64,000 nucleotides of DNA, taken from the NCBI RefSeq assembly GCF_019139675.1, contig NZ_CP077077.1, positions 2,852,001-2,916,000 of the forward strand, in the 5' to 3' direction. Shown here in pieces: positions 1-9,474 of this stretch. Positions within the stretch are counted from its first letter, which is position 1. Every line of letters starts with the position of its first letter. Position numbers and translations under genes: made by a program. Below the pieces are notes generated by a model. The model had not been told where the DNA came from. It did no database searches and worked only from the letters and a program-made list of their open reading frames with translations. This stretch comes from Pseudomonas maumuensis (GTDB lineage: Bacteria > Pseudomonadota > Gammaproteobacteria > Pseudomonadales > Pseudomonadaceae).

Positions 1-1294
1 GGGCGAATTCGTGGAAGGTGCGCGCCGCAGCGGGCCATTGCGGCGCCCGGTCCTGGGCGCGGGCCAGGTAGGCCTCGGCCAGTTCGGCCATGATCACGTT
101 CAGCGACCACTCGTCGATGGCCATGTGGTGGACCAGGAATGACAGTACCTGGTGGCCACTGTGCGGGTCACGCAGCAGGCGCAGCCTGAGTGGCAGTTCG
201 CGGGCCAGGTCGAAGCGGTGCTTCGCCTCGCTGGCCAGGCTCGCGCCAGCGCTTTCAGCGCTGTTCCAGAACCACTTGAAACGGCCCAGCTCGGCCAGCG
301 GCACGATGCGCTGGCAGGCGTCGTCGCCCTCGCCATGGTAAGTGGTGCGCAGGCTGGCATGGCGCTCCAGCAGGTCAGTGAAGGCCTGCTGCAGCAGCGC
401 TTCGTCCACCAGGTCGTGGAAGTCCAGGGCAAAGGGCAGGTTGAAGATGGTGCCGTAGTCGAAGGCCGCGCAGGCGCGCCACAACGACGCCTGGGCCAGG
501 GCCATCGGCGCTTGCTGGATATCCCTGGCCTGATCGCTGGCCTGGCTGGCTTGCCCTTGGCTCAGCTTGGCCCGTGTGGCCAGCGCCGAGGCGCTGGGCG
601 AGGCGAAGAAGTCGCTGAAGCGCAGTTCGATGCCATGCTCGCCCTGCAAGCGCCCGATGATCCGGGTGGCCAGCAGCGAGTGGCCGCCCATGTCGAAAAA
701 GTCATCGTCCAGGGTCATGCCAGGCTCCGCCAATGCCTGGCGGAACGCCTCGAGGATGCGTTGCGCGATGTCCGTCGAGGGCGCCTGCGACAACGGTTCG
801 AGCACCAGTGGCTGGTCGCCGGCCTGGGCGTCATAGGCGGCGCGGATGCGTTCGAGCAGGGTTTGCGGCGACTGACGCAGCACCGCATGGCAGAGCAGAC
901 CGAGCGCAGCCTGGTGATCGCCGGCCAGCAGCAGGGCCTCGAACGGCGGCTGCATGGTGGAATCCCAGGGCGCCGCCTGGCGCGCCCGCAGCAAGGCGTC
1001 CATGCCCTCGGCCGTGCTCCGTTCGATGCGCAGGCACGGGTACCAGCCGAGCTCCTGGGTCTTGTACAGGTCGCCGTCGTCGCTGAAGTGGTAGCGGCTG
1101 TTCAGGCCCGGCGTGGCTTCGACCACCGCCTGCACGGCCAGGGCCAGCAGCGACAGGTCGGCCGTGGGCCCAAGGCGCCAGGCGCCCAGTTGCCGGTGCA
1201 GCTGCTCGGGTTGCTGTTGCTGGGCGAACCAGGCGAGCTCTTCGTGTTCATCCAGGGCCTGGGGCGAGGGTAGGGTGGTGTTGCGTTCCAACAT
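1..1294 (-). CDS. Siderophore NRPS, PCP-condensation type (AngM/BasB-like), 3' end outside window
   Basis: Partial gene: it starts at the ATG at 1294 (AGGAAG ribosome site just upstream) and runs past base 1, giving at least 431 codons. The first ~170 residues look like a degenerate domain without clear catalytic motifs. A peptidyl carrier domain follows, with the phosphopantetheine serine at about residue 206 in GGHSLL. A condensation domain then begins, with its HHxxxDxW motif (HHMAIDEW) near residue 390. No adenylation domain is seen in this part. This N-region/PCP/C order matches AngM (anguibactin) and BasB (acinetobactin), in which the C domain joins the chain to N-hydroxyhistamine. That function is inferred from the family and from the transport genes next door. 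It is divergent from the sigma factor across a Fur-box-like site. Confidence 0.85.
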   Translation of the reverse strand, partial: MLERNTTLPSPQALDEHEELAWFAQQQQPEQLHRQLGAWRLGPTADLSLLALAVQAVVEATPGLNSRYHFSDDGDLYKTQELGWYPCLRIERSTAEGMDALLRARQAAPWDSTMQPPFEALLLAGDHQAALGLLCHAVLRQSPQTLLERIRAAYDAQAGDQPLVLEPLSQAPSTDIAQRILEAFRQALAEPGMTLDDDFFDMGGHSLLATRIIGRLQGEHGIELRFSDFFASPSASALATRAKLSQGQASQASDQARDIQQAPMALAQASLWRACAAFDYGTIFNLPFALDFHDLVDEALLQQAFTDLLERHASLRTTYHGEGDDACQRIVPLAELGRFKWFWNSAESAGASLASEAKHRFDLARELPLRLRLLRDPHSGHQVLSFLVHHMAIDEWSLNVIMAELAEAYLARAQDRAPQWPAAARTFHEFA

Positions 1295-1434
1295 GGTTAG
1301 CTTCCTGCTGTTCGATCGATCAAGGCCCGCGTCGGCCTTCACTGCCATCCATGGATCGCGGTGAGTGGCCGCGCAGAGGGTTCGCACCACCAGGGTGCAT
1401 TGCGTGAATCCCGAGGATTCGTTATGGTGAGAAA

Positions 1435-1453
1435 GATGCAAATAATTATCATC
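1435..1453. promoter_or_regulatory. Fur-box-like operator
   Basis: An AT-rich 19-mer matching the classical Fur consensus (GATAATGATAATCATTATC) at 13 of 19 positions by eye. It lies 60 bp before the sigma factor start and about 140 bp before the NRPS start, so it could control both divergent genes by iron. Confidence 0.65.
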
Positions 1454-1512
1454 TAGATTGGCGCACGTCAAAGGAAGCCGTCTGGAATGCACCACGCTCA
1501 GGGAGAGGTACC

Positions 1513-2031
1513 GTGGACAACGGAACGTTCGCGCTTCGTCAACAGCTGCAACAGCTGTATCAGGATCATCACGGCTGGTTGTGCGAGCTGCTGCGCCGCA
1601 AGCTGGGCAACGCGGTGGACGCGGCGGACCTGGCCCATGACATCTACCTGCACCTGATGAACAAGGGCCAGGTGCCGACGGCGGAACAATCGCGCTGCCA
1701 CCTGACGCAGATCGCCAACGGCAAGGTCATCGACCTGTACCGCCGCCGCCAACGTGAAACCCGTTACCTCGAGGACCACGGCCTGCAGCCTGAGCCGCGG
1801 GTGCCCTCAGAAGAGGCGCGGGCGCTGGTGGTCGAGGCCCTGGGCGCGATCGACAGCGCCCTGCAACGGCATTCGCCCAAGGCCCGCCAGGCCCTGCTGC
1901 TGTGCCGGCTCGACGGTATGGCCCATCGCGCCATCGCCGCCGAGTTGCGGGTATCGGTGTCCTCGGTCGAGAAGTACATCGCCGCCGGCGTGCGCACCTG
2001 CATGCGCTACCGCATCGGCAGTGGCGCCTGA
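1513..2031 (+). CDS. FecI/PvdS-like ECF sigma factor
   Basis: A 172-residue group IV sigma factor with the usual two domains: region 2 at about residues 8-75 and a region 4 helix-turn-helix at about 110-165 (AIAAELRVSVSSVEKYI). Family members of this size direct RNA polymerase to siderophore synthesis and uptake promoters under iron starvation. The GTG start at 1513 follows GGGAGAGG at 1500-1507. No FecR-like anti-sigma gene follows; the next gene is an ABC exporter. This suggests control by Fur through the box at 1435 rather than by surface signalling. Likely targets are the conserved blocks at 2042 and 9475 (inferred). Confidence 0.9.
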   Translation: MDNGTFALRQQLQQLYQDHHGWLCELLRRKLGNAVDAADLAHDIYLHLMNKGQVPTAEQSRCHLTQIANGKVIDLYRRRQRETRYLEDHGLQPEPRVPSEEARALVVEALGAIDSALQRHSPKARQALLLCRLDGMAHRAIAAELRVSVSSVEKYIAAGVRTCMRYRIGSGA

Positions 2032-2041
2032 GCGTGGGCAT

Positions 2042-2075
2042 TGTTTTTTGCGGGTTTGCCCGCCTCGTGCGGAAT
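2042..2075 (+). promoter_or_regulatory. Putative ECF-sigma promoter of the exporter/uptake operon
   Basis: TTGCGGG (2048-2054), 9 bp, then CTCGTGCGGAAT (2064-2075). The same arrangement with identical spacing occurs at 9481-9508 before the TonB receptor. Two copies in front of the two iron-transport units suggest the promoter of the adjacent sigma factor. The -35/-10 assignment is inference. Confidence 0.5.
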
Positions 2076-2151
2076 ACAGGTTGAGAAGGACTGGCGGGCT
2101 GGGCGCCCAAGTGGCTGCCCGGCCTGCTCTTCGTGCTGAAAAGGAGCATTC

Positions 2152-3939
2152 ATGAGTGTTGAACAAGGGGTGGCGGTGCAGCAGCCCGCCAAGGGGCCGG
2201 TCGCCGCTGTGCTGGCACCGATTCGCGGGCGCTTGATCGTCGCCGGGGTGCTCGCCGCGCTGGGCGCAATGCTCAGCCTGGCGCCCCTGGCCGCGATCGC
2301 CGAGGTCGCCCGGTTGGCGTTCGCTGAAGGGCAAGGCGTCGCGCAGGCCTGGCCGGTGATCGTGCTGGGGCTGGGCTGTCTGTTCGTCGGCATGGCCCTG
2401 ATTTCGCTGGGCGACCTGGTGGCCCACCTGGCCGACAACCACATCACCGGAACGCTGCGCCTGGCAATCATCCGCCGCCTGGCACGGGTGCCGCTGGGCT
2501 GGTTCACCAGCCGCGCCTCCGGCGAGGTGAAGCAGGCCATGCAGGACGATATCGGCATCCTGCACAGCCTCACCGCGCACTTCTACACCACCCTCGGACG
2601 CAGCGCCGGGGCGGTGCTGGCATCGATCGTCTACCTGTTCGCCATGGACTGGCGCATGGCGCTGGTGTCGATGCTGCCGTTCCCGCTGTTCTTCCTGTTC
2701 TTCGCCCGTGCCCACCAGGCCAGCGCGCGCAACATGCAGGCCTTCGGCGCCGGCATGGGGCGGATCAACCAGGCGGTGGTCGAGTTCGTCAACGGCATCC
2801 CGGTGGTCAAGGCCTTCGGTGGCCAGCGCAAGGCGCATGGCAGCTACCGCGAGGCGGTGGACGCCTTCGCCGCGGCCTTCACCGACTTCACCCGGCCGCT
2901 CGTCAGCGCCATGGCCAATGCCAACGCGATGATCGCGCCGGTGTCGGTACTGGGCGTGGTGCTGGCGTTCGGCACGCTGTTCGTCGGCCTGGGCTGGATC
3001 ACCCCGGTGCAGGTGCTGCCGTTCGCCCTGGTGGCGCCGGGCATCTGTGCGCCGCTGCTGTTGCTGGCCTATATCACCCACGACCTGAACAACGCCACCG
3101 GTGCCGCCCAGCGCGTGCAGGCGCTGCTGAACACGGCGGTGCTGGAGATCGACGGCCAGGGCGCCGGCAAGCTGCCGGCCGATGCGCGCATCGAGGTGCA
3201 GGGCCTGGGCTATCACTACGACCCGCGCAATCCGGTGCTGAGCGAGGTGTCGTTCACCCTGGAACCGGGCACGGTCACTGCGGTGGTCGGCGCCTCGGGC
3301 GCCGGCAAGTCGACCCTGGCGCGCCTGCTGCTGCGCTTCTTCGACCCCAGTGCCGGGCGTATCACCCTGGGCGGCGTCGACCTGCGGCAGATCGACAGCG
3401 CGCAACTGTACCGGCGCATCGGCTTTGTCCTGCAGGACGTGCGCCTGATCCATGCCAGCGTGCGCGAGAACATTGCCCTGGGCCGGCCTTCGGCGAGCCA
3501 GGAGCAAATCGAGGCGGCGGCGCGGATTGCCAATATCCACGAGCGCATCCTCGCCCAGCCGCGCGGCTACGACGCGGTGATCGGCGAGGACGTGCAGTTC
3601 TCCGGCGGCGAGCTGCAACGGCTGAGCATTGCCCGCGCGGTGCTGCTCGACCCGCCGGTGCTGGTGCTCGACGAGGCCACCGCGGCGGCCGACGCCGAAA
3701 ACGAAGTCAAGCTGCAACAGGCGCTGTCGCGCTTCGCCCGGGGGCGCACGCTGCTGGTGATCGCCCATCGCCTGGACACGGTGATGCACGCCGACCAGAT
3801 CCTGGTGCTGGACCAGGGCACCGTCGCCGAGCGCGGCAATCACGACGAACTGCTGGCCCGTCGCGGGCTGTATGCCCGCTTGTGGGCCGCCGGCGGCTAT
3901 GCGAAGACGCGGGTGACCGCGCAGGTGGAGGAGCACTGA
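2152..3939 (+). CDS. ABC exporter half-transporter, siderophore locus (BarA/BarB-like)
   Basis: 595 residues: an N-terminal transmembrane domain (about 20-320) with several hydrophobic segments, then a nucleotide-binding domain. Visible motifs are Walker A GASGAGKST, signature SGGELQRLSIARA and Walker B VLVLDEATAAAD. AAGGAG precedes the ATG. It is followed after 2 bp by a second half-transporter of the same design, so the two probably form a heterodimer. In acinetobactin- and yersiniabactin-type loci such pairs move siderophore or ferric siderophore across the inner membrane. The direction of transport cannot be read from the sequence; export is the likelier guess because a complete FecCD/ATPase/binding-protein importer follows. 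Confidence 0.88.
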   Translation: MSVEQGVAVQQPAKGPVAAVLAPIRGRLIVAGVLAALGAMLSLAPLAAIAEVARLAFAEGQGVAQAWPVIVLGLGCLFVGMALISLGDLVAHLADNHITGTLRLAIIRRLARVPLGWFTSRASGEVKQAMQDDIGILHSLTAHFYTTLGRSAGAVLASIVYLFAMDWRMALVSMLPFPLFFLFFARAHQASARNMQAFGAGMGRINQAVVEFVNGIPVVKAFGGQRKAHGSYREAVDAFAAAFTDFTRPLVSAMANANAMIAPVSVLGVVLAFGTLFVGLGWITPVQVLPFALVAPGICAPLLLLAYITHDLNNATGAAQRVQALLNTAVLEIDGQGAGKLPADARIEVQGLGYHYDPRNPVLSEVSFTLEPGTVTAVVGASGAGKSTLARLLLRFFDPSAGRITLGGVDLRQIDSAQLYRRIGFVLQDVRLIHASVRENIALGRPSASQEQIEAAARIANIHERILAQPRGYDAVIGEDVQFSGGELQRLSIARAVLLDPPVLVLDEATAAADAENEVKLQQALSRFARGRTLLVIAHRLDTVMHADQILVLDQGTVAERGNHDELLARRGLYARLWAAGGYAKTRVTAQVEEH

Positions 3940-3941
3940 TC

Positions 3942-5711
3942 ATGTTGGGGACTTTCGTTCGACTGCTCGGCGACGACGCCGTGTTCCTGCGCCGCTACAT
4001 CCGCCTGGCGCTGGTGTATGGCGTGCTGTGCGGGCTGACCATCGTCGCCCTGGTGCCGATCCTGCGTCACCTGCTGGGCAACCAGCTGGAGGCCGCCGGC
4101 CAGTGGCTGGCGCTGCTGGCCGTGGGCGTGGTGGTGTGCTGGTACCTGCGGCGCCGGGTGGAGAAGGCCGGCATCGCGGTGGGCATTGCCGTGCTGCGCG
4201 GTGGCCGCCAGCGCCTGGGCGAGCATGTCGGCACGCTGCCGGTGGGCTGGTTCAATGCCGCCAACACCGCGCGCCTGAGCCATGTCACCACCCAGGGCAT
4301 GATGGAGATCGCGCAACTGCCGGCCCACGTGTTCACGCCGCTGTTCACCGGGGTGGTGACGCCGCTGGTGATCCTCGTTGCGCTGTTGCTGGTCGACCTG
4401 CGCCTGGGCCTGGTGGCCCTGGTCAGCCTGCCGCTGCTGGCCCTGGTGATGCTGGCGACAATGCGCCTTGGCCAGCGCGCCGACCAGCGCTACCAGCGCG
4501 ACACCGCGCAGACCAGCCAGCGCATGGTCGAGTTCGCCCAGGCGCAGTCGGTGCTGCGTGCCTTCAATGGCGAGCAGGGCGGAACGCGCTTTCTGGAGCA
4601 GGCCGTGGCCCAGCAACAACAGGCGGCGCGCAAGCTGATCCAGCTGTCGGCGCTGTCATCGGTGCTCAACGTCTGGGCGGTGCAGACCAGCTTCGCCGCG
4701 TTGCTGGTGGTCGCCACGCTGTGGCTCGGCGAACAGGCCGGCGCGGGCTTCGACAACGCAACGGTGATCGCCACCCTGGTTGCGTTGGTGCTGGCGACCC
4801 GTTTCATCGACCCGCTGCTGGATGTGGCCGGCTACAGCGAGGTGCTGCGCGGCACCCGCGGCCAGTTGCAGGCGGTGGCCGAGCTGCTGGCCGTCGAGCC
4901 GCTGCCCGAGCCCGCCGCACCGCAGGCGCCGGTCGACGGTTCGGTGCAGCTGGAGCAGGTCGGATTCCGCTACGGCGACGACCAGCCCGAGGTGCTGCGC
5001 GAGGTCAGCCTGGACATCGCGCCCGGCAGCATGACGGCGCTGGTCGGCGCATCGGGTTCGGGCAAGACTACCCTGGTGCGCCTGATCGCCCGCTTCTTCG
5101 ACGTCACCCAGGGCCGGATCAAGGTCGGCGGGGTGGATGTGCGGCAGATGTCCGCCGAACAGCTGGCCGGGCAGATCAGCCAGATCTTCCAGGACGCCTA
5201 CCTGTTCCAGGGCAGCATTGCCGACAACATCCGCCTGGGCAAACCCGACGCCAGCGAGGCCGAAGTGCTCGAGGCGGCGCGGCTGGCCGGGGTGCAGGAG
5301 ATCCTCGAACGTCTGCCCGAAGGCTTGCACACGCCGGTGGGCGAGGGCGGTGCGCGCCTGTCCGGCGGCGAACGCCAGCGCATCTCGATTGCCCGTGCGC
5401 TGATCAAGGACGCGCCGATCCTGCTGATCGACGAAGCCACCGCGGCGCTGGACGCCGAGAACCAGGCGGCCATCGCCGAGGCGCTGGCGCGGCTGCGCGG
5501 CAAGCGCACGCTGATCGTCATTGCCCACCAGCTGTCGACGGTGGCCATGGCCGACCAGATCGTGGTGCTGGACGAAGGGCGTATCCGCGAACAGGGCGCC
5601 CATGCCCAGCTGGCTGCCGAGGGTGGCTTGTACGCGCACTTCCTCGAGCAGCGCCGGGCCGCCAAGGGCTGGCGCATCGGTGAGGCCGCAGGCGATGGAG
5701 TGACCGCTTGA
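3942..5711 (+). CDS. ABC exporter half-transporter, partner of preceding gene
   Basis: 589 residues with a six-helix membrane domain and a C-terminal ATPase: Walker A GASGSGKTT, signature SGGERQRISIARA and Walker B ILLIDEATAALDAE. I chose the ATG at 3942, two bases after the previous stop and preceded by GGAGGAG; an in-frame start at 3882 would lie inside the upstream gene. Tight packing with 2152-3939 supports co-translation and a heterodimeric transporter. Its end overlaps the TTG start of the next permease. Confidence 0.88.
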   Translation: MLGTFVRLLGDDAVFLRRYIRLALVYGVLCGLTIVALVPILRHLLGNQLEAAGQWLALLAVGVVVCWYLRRRVEKAGIAVGIAVLRGGRQRLGEHVGTLPVGWFNAANTARLSHVTTQGMMEIAQLPAHVFTPLFTGVVTPLVILVALLLVDLRLGLVALVSLPLLALVMLATMRLGQRADQRYQRDTAQTSQRMVEFAQAQSVLRAFNGEQGGTRFLEQAVAQQQQAARKLIQLSALSSVLNVWAVQTSFAALLVVATLWLGEQAGAGFDNATVIATLVALVLATRFIDPLLDVAGYSEVLRGTRGQLQAVAELLAVEPLPEPAAPQAPVDGSVQLEQVGFRYGDDQPEVLREVSLDIAPGSMTALVGASGSGKTTLVRLIARFFDVTQGRIKVGGVDVRQMSAEQLAGQISQIFQDAYLFQGSIADNIRLGKPDASEAEVLEAARLAGVQEILERLPEGLHTPVGEGGARLSGGERQRISIARALIKDAPILLIDEATAALDAENQAAIAEALARLRGKRTLIVIAHQLSTVAMADQIVVLDEGRIREQGAHAQLAAEGGLYAHFLEQRRAAKGWRIGEAAGDGVTA

Positions 5712-6652
5712 GTCGGTTGTTGCTGCCAACACTGTTGTTGCTGCTGTGTGGCGTTTCACTGATGGTTGGGGCCAGCCAGATGTCCTGGTCGGCCTTGCTG
5801 TCGGCCTCCGACGATGCCTGGCTGACCCTCACCGCCAGCCGCCTGCCACGCCTGGCGGCACTGGTGCTGACGGGTGTCGGCCTGTCGATCTGCGGGGTGA
5901 TCCTGCAGCAGATCGTGCGCAACCGCTTTGTCGAACCGGCCACTTGCGGCGGACTCGACGCGGCCAAGCTGGGCATCCTGGTGGCCCTGACCGTGCTGCC
6001 GGGTGCCGGGGCCACCGGGCGCATGCTGTTTGCCCTGGTGTTCTGCCTGCTGGCGAGCCTGGCGTATGTGGCGATCATTCGCCGCATACGCTTCACCAAC
6101 CTGGTGCTGGTGCCGGTGATCGGCCTGATGTACGGCAGCGTGCTCAGCGCCATCGCCGAGTTCTATGCCTATCGCCACAACATCCTGCAGAGCATGCAGG
6201 GCTGGCTGCTGGGCGACTTCTCGCGGGTGATCGAGGGCAACTACGAGATCATCTACCTGATCCTGCCGATCGTCGTGCTCACCTATCTATATGCCCAGCG
6301 CTTCACCGTGCTGGGCATGGGCGAGGGCATGGCTACCAGCCTCGGCCTGAACTACGCGGCCACCGCGATCCTCGGCCTGGTGCTGGTGGCGGTAACGGTG
6401 TCGGCCACGGTGATAACCGTGGGCGCGATCCCCTTTGTCGGCCTGGTGGTGCCGAACCTGGTGGCGTTGCGCTACGGCGAGAACCTCAAGCGCACCTTGC
6501 CCATCGTCGCCATGTGCGGCGCGGCGTTGCTGCTGGCCTGTGACATCCTCGGCCGGCTGTTGATCCACCCCTACGAAGTGCCCATTGGCCTGACCGCCGG
6601 CAGTGTCGGCGGTGTGCTGTTCCTGGTGCTGATCCTGTGGAAGTGCAAATGA
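5708..6652 (+). CDS. FecCD-family ferric siderophore permease (BauD/FatD-like)
   Basis: 314 residues, almost entirely hydrophobic, with about nine to ten membrane segments as expected for a BtuC/FecCD subunit. The start is TTG at 5708, overlapping the previous stop (TTGA), with GGAG at 5697-5700. The conserved block around GAIPFVGLVVPNLVALRYG, near residue 240, is the FecCD region that contacts the ATPase. It forms the inner-membrane channel with the next gene for import of a ferric siderophore or chelate. Confidence 0.9.
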   Translation: MSRLLLPTLLLLLCGVSLMVGASQMSWSALLSASDDAWLTLTASRLPRLAALVLTGVGLSICGVILQQIVRNRFVEPATCGGLDAAKLGILVALTVLPGAGATGRMLFALVFCLLASLAYVAIIRRIRFTNLVLVPVIGLMYGSVLSAIAEFYAYRHNILQSMQGWLLGDFSRVIEGNYEIIYLILPIVVLTYLYAQRFTVLGMGEGMATSLGLNYAATAILGLVLVAVTVSATVITVGAIPFVGLVVPNLVALRYGENLKRTLPIVAMCGAALLLACDILGRLLIHPYEVPIGLTAGSVGGVLFLVLILWKCK

Positions 6653-7587
6653 TGCGCCGCGCCGCCTGGTTGTTGCTGCCGGCCCTGGTGCTGGCGTTCC
6701 TGTTGCTGGGCTCGGGCCTGGACTTCAGCTACGTAATCCCCAAGCGCCTGGTGCGCCTGGGCGCGATCGTGGTGGCCGGGGTATGCATCGCCTTGTCCTC
6801 GGTGATCTTCCAGACCCTGGCTGGCAACCGTGTGCTGACCCCGGCAATCATGGGCTACGAAGGCATCTACCTGTTGTTCCAGGCCGTGCTGGTGCTGTGG
6901 CTGGGCACCGGCAGCGTGGCGCTGCTCGGCGCGCAGGGCAACGCGCTGCTGTCGATGGCGTTGATGCTCGGATACTCGTGGCTGCTGCAGCGCTGGCTGC
7001 TGCGCGACGGGCGCGGGGATGTCTACCGCCTGTTGCTGCTCGGGCTGGTGCTGACCATGGTGCTGGGCACCTTCACCCAGTTCATCCAGCTAAAGACCAG
7101 CCCGGGGGAGTTCTCGATTCTGCAGAGCCTGGGCTACACCAGCTTCAACCGCGCCCAGCCGGCCCAGGTGCTGTACTCGGGCCTGCTGGTGGCGGCAGTG
7201 GCAGTGCTGGTGGCGCGCGGCACGCGGGTGCTCGACGTGCTGGCGCTGGGCCGCGACCAAGCCATTGCCCTGGGCCTGGACCATGGCCGCTGCCTGCGCC
7301 TGCAGATGGCGCTGATCGCCGTGCTGGTGGCGGTGTCCACCAGCCTGGTGGGGCCGACCGCGTTCATGGGGGTGTTCGTCGCCAACATCGCCTACGCCCT
7401 GGCACGCAGCGCCCGGCACCAGGTGACCCTGCCACTGGCCTGCGCCGTGGCCATCGGCATGTTCCTGCTCGCCCAACTGCTGGTCGAGCATCTGTTCAAC
7501 TACCGGACCAGCGTGAGCATCCTCGTCAACCTGGTGTGCGGCGCGTACTTCCTCGCGCTGATGGTCCGTACCCGAGGCACCCCATGA
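6649..7587 (+). CDS. FecCD-family ferric siderophore permease, second subunit (BauC/FatC-like)
   Basis: 312 residues with about nine hydrophobic segments. I chose ATG 6649, which overlaps the previous stop and is preceded by GGAAG at 6639; GTG 6637 would be too far inside the upstream gene. FecCD features include GPTAFMGVFVANIAYAL near residue 240. Its end overlaps the ATPase start (ATGA). With 5708-6652 it probably builds the heterodimeric channel. Confidence 0.9.
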   Translation: MMRRAAWLLLPALVLAFLLLGSGLDFSYVIPKRLVRLGAIVVAGVCIALSSVIFQTLAGNRVLTPAIMGYEGIYLLFQAVLVLWLGTGSVALLGAQGNALLSMALMLGYSWLLQRWLLRDGRGDVYRLLLLGLVLTMVLGTFTQFIQLKTSPGEFSILQSLGYTSFNRAQPAQVLYSGLLVAAVAVLVARGTRVLDVLALGRDQAIALGLDHGRCLRLQMALIAVLVAVSTSLVGPTAFMGVFVANIAYALARSARHQVTLPLACAVAIGMFLLAQLLVEHLFNYRTSVSILVNLVCGAYFLALMVRTRGTP

Positions 7588-8366
7588 TCACCCTCGAACA
7601 CCTGCACAAGGCCTATGGCGACAAGACCGTGCTCGAAGACGTGAGCCTGGCTTTCCCGGCCGGCCAGGTTACCTCGCTGATCGGCCCCAACGGCGCCGGC
7701 AAGAGCACCTTGCTGATGTGCATGGCCCGGCTGCTGCCGCCAAGCCGTGGGCACATCCTGCTCGACGGCCAGGACATCGGCCGCATCGCCATCGCCGACT
7801 ACGCCCGCCGCGTGGCCACCCTGCGCCAGGTACTGGACTTCAACCTGCGCCTGACCGTCGAGGAACTGGTCGCCTTCGGCCGCTTCCCCTACAGCCGCGG
7901 GCTGCTGACCGCCGACGACCACCAGGTAATCGACGAATCCCTGGATTTCCTGGGGCTGCAAGCGCTGCGCCGCGCCTACCTCGACGAACTCAGCGGCGGC
8001 CAGCGGCAAATGGCCTTCCTGGCCATGACCATCGCCCAGCGCACCGACCTGCTGCTGCTCGACGAGCCGCTGAACAACCTCGACATGAAGCACGCGGTGC
8101 AGATCATGCAGGCGATCCGCAGGCTCTGCGACGAGCAGGGCCGTACAGTGATCCTGGTGGTGCATGACATCAACTTTGCCGCCAACTATTCCGACCACAT
8201 CGTCGCCATGAAGCAGGGCGCGGTGCATAGCCACGGGCCGGTCGCCGAGGTGGTCACCGAGGCCAACCTGCGCGCGCTGTTCGGCCTGGCGTTCGAGATC
8301 CTGCCCAGCGCGCAGGGTTTCGTCTGCAACTACTTCAACCCATCATTATCGAGAGAGCTGGTATGA
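7584..8366 (+). CDS. ATPase of ferric siderophore ABC importer (BauE/FepC-like)
   Basis: 260 residues with Walker A GPNGAGKST (about 34-42), signature LSGGQRQMAF and Walker B LLLLDEPLNNLD, followed by the switch histidine in VVHDINFA. It is a single-domain ATPase of the FepC/FhuC/BtuD group that powers uptake through the two FecCD permeases. ATGA overlaps at both ends tie it to the operon. Confidence 0.93.
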   Translation: MITLEHLHKAYGDKTVLEDVSLAFPAGQVTSLIGPNGAGKSTLLMCMARLLPPSRGHILLDGQDIGRIAIADYARRVATLRQVLDFNLRLTVEELVAFGRFPYSRGLLTADDHQVIDESLDFLGLQALRRAYLDELSGGQRQMAFLAMTIAQRTDLLLLDEPLNNLDMKHAVQIMQAIRRLCDEQGRTVILVVHDINFAANYSDHIVAMKQGAVHSHGPVAEVVTEANLRALFGLAFEILPSAQGFVCNYFNPSLSRELV

Positions 8367-9325
8367 ACGGAATCTGCAAGATACTCCTGGCCGCCGCCGT
8401 GGCGGCCGCATTGCCGGGCTGCGACCAGACCCCGCCGGAGCAGGCGCGCGCCGCCAGCGCCGACTACGCCCCGGTGAAGATCGAGCACGCCCTGGGCACC
8501 ACGCTGGTCGAACACCAGCCGCAACGCGTGGTGGCCTTCGACATGAGCGAGCTGGACACCCTTGACCAGCTCGGCGCGCCGGTGGTCGGTATCGCCAAGG
8601 ACTATGTCGCGGGTTTCCTGGCCAAATACCGCGATGACCCCAAGGTGGCGGACGTCGGCACCACCATCCAGCCCAACCTCGAACGCCTGCATGCGCTCAA
8701 GCCCGACCTGATCCTGATCTCGCCGCTGCAGGCGCAGAGCTACCAGGAGCTGAGCCAGATCGCCCCGACGGTGCATTACGACATCGACATGGACAACCGC
8801 CAGGGCAATGTCATCGACACCGCCAAGCAGCATCTGCTGACCGTCGGGCAAATTCTCGGCAAGGAAGACTTGGCCCGGGAAACCGCCGCGCGCATCGATG
8901 CCAAGGTGGCCCAGGTGCGCAAGGTGACCGACGGGCGCCCGGAAAAGGCGCTGGTGGTGCTGCACAACAACGGCGCGTTCACCGCCTACGGTGTGCGTTC
9001 GCGCTACGGCTTCATCTTCGACACCCTCGGGGTCAAGCCGGCCAGCGACGATATGCAGGCCGGCCTGCACGGCCAGCCGATCTCCAACGAGTTCATCCAC
9101 CAGGCCGACCCGGACATCCTCTACGTGATCGACCGCACCGCGGTGATGGAGCGCCGCGCCGCGCTGGACCGCGAGACCCTGGACAACCCGCTGCTGCGCC
9201 AGACCAAGGCGTGGAAGAACGGCCATGTGGTGTTCGTCGATCCGCAGACCTGGTACCTATGCACCGCCAGCGTGACCTGCCTGGAGCGGGTGGCGGACGA
9301 GGTGGTAAAGGGGTATCAGGGCTGA
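8363..9325 (+). CDS. Periplasmic siderophore-binding lipoprotein (BauB/FatB-like)
   Basis: 320 residues. The N-terminus is a lipoprotein signal ending in LPGC, with the acylated cysteine at about residue 20. The rest has the two-lobed class III binding-protein pattern, with an early QRVVAFDMSELDTL segment and LKPDLILISPL. Such proteins catch the ferric siderophore in the periplasm and hand it to the FecCD channel. It is the last gene of the tight operon that began at 2152 and is followed by a REP pair. Confidence 0.9.
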   Translation: MNGICKILLAAAVAAALPGCDQTPPEQARAASADYAPVKIEHALGTTLVEHQPQRVVAFDMSELDTLDQLGAPVVGIAKDYVAGFLAKYRDDPKVADVGTTIQPNLERLHALKPDLILISPLQAQSYQELSQIAPTVHYDIDMDNRQGNVIDTAKQHLLTVGQILGKEDLARETAARIDAKVAQVRKVTDGRPEKALVVLHNNGAFTAYGVRSRYGFIFDTLGVKPASDDMQAGLHGQPISNEFIHQADPDILYVIDRTAVMERRAALDRETLDNPLLRQTKAWKNGHVVFVDPQTWYLCTASVTCLERVADEVVKGYQG

Positions 9326-9360
9326 CTTCCTGAAAAGGGGGGCTGCTGCGCAGCCCATTC

Positions 9361-9427
9361 GCCGGCAAGCCGGCTCCCACAGAAACTGCAGCCATGCGCG
9401 ATTCCTGTGGGAGCCGGCTTGCCGGCG
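9361..9427. repeat. REP inverted pair (P. putida type)
   Basis: Two head-to-head copies of a Pseudomonas REP unit: GCCGGCAAGCCGGCTCCCAC at 9361-9380 and its reverse complement at about 9407-9426, separated by ~25 bp. They can form a long stem after the binding-protein stop codon and may act as an mRNA-stabilising or terminating structure. Confidence 0.9.
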
Positions 9428-9474
9428 TTGAGGCCGGTACAGATGTGAAACCGATAGTGGCCAAGTGACTGTAA

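Noticed and set aside
152..1273. Long plus-strand frame opposite the NRPS gene
   Set aside because: Composition is that of a GC-rich shadow frame; the minus strand shows clear PCP and condensation motifs.
1807..3936. 709-codon minus-strand frame opposite the first ABC exporter
   Set aside because: His/Gln/Arg-rich shadow with no domain pattern; the plus strand encodes an exporter with all ATPase motifs.
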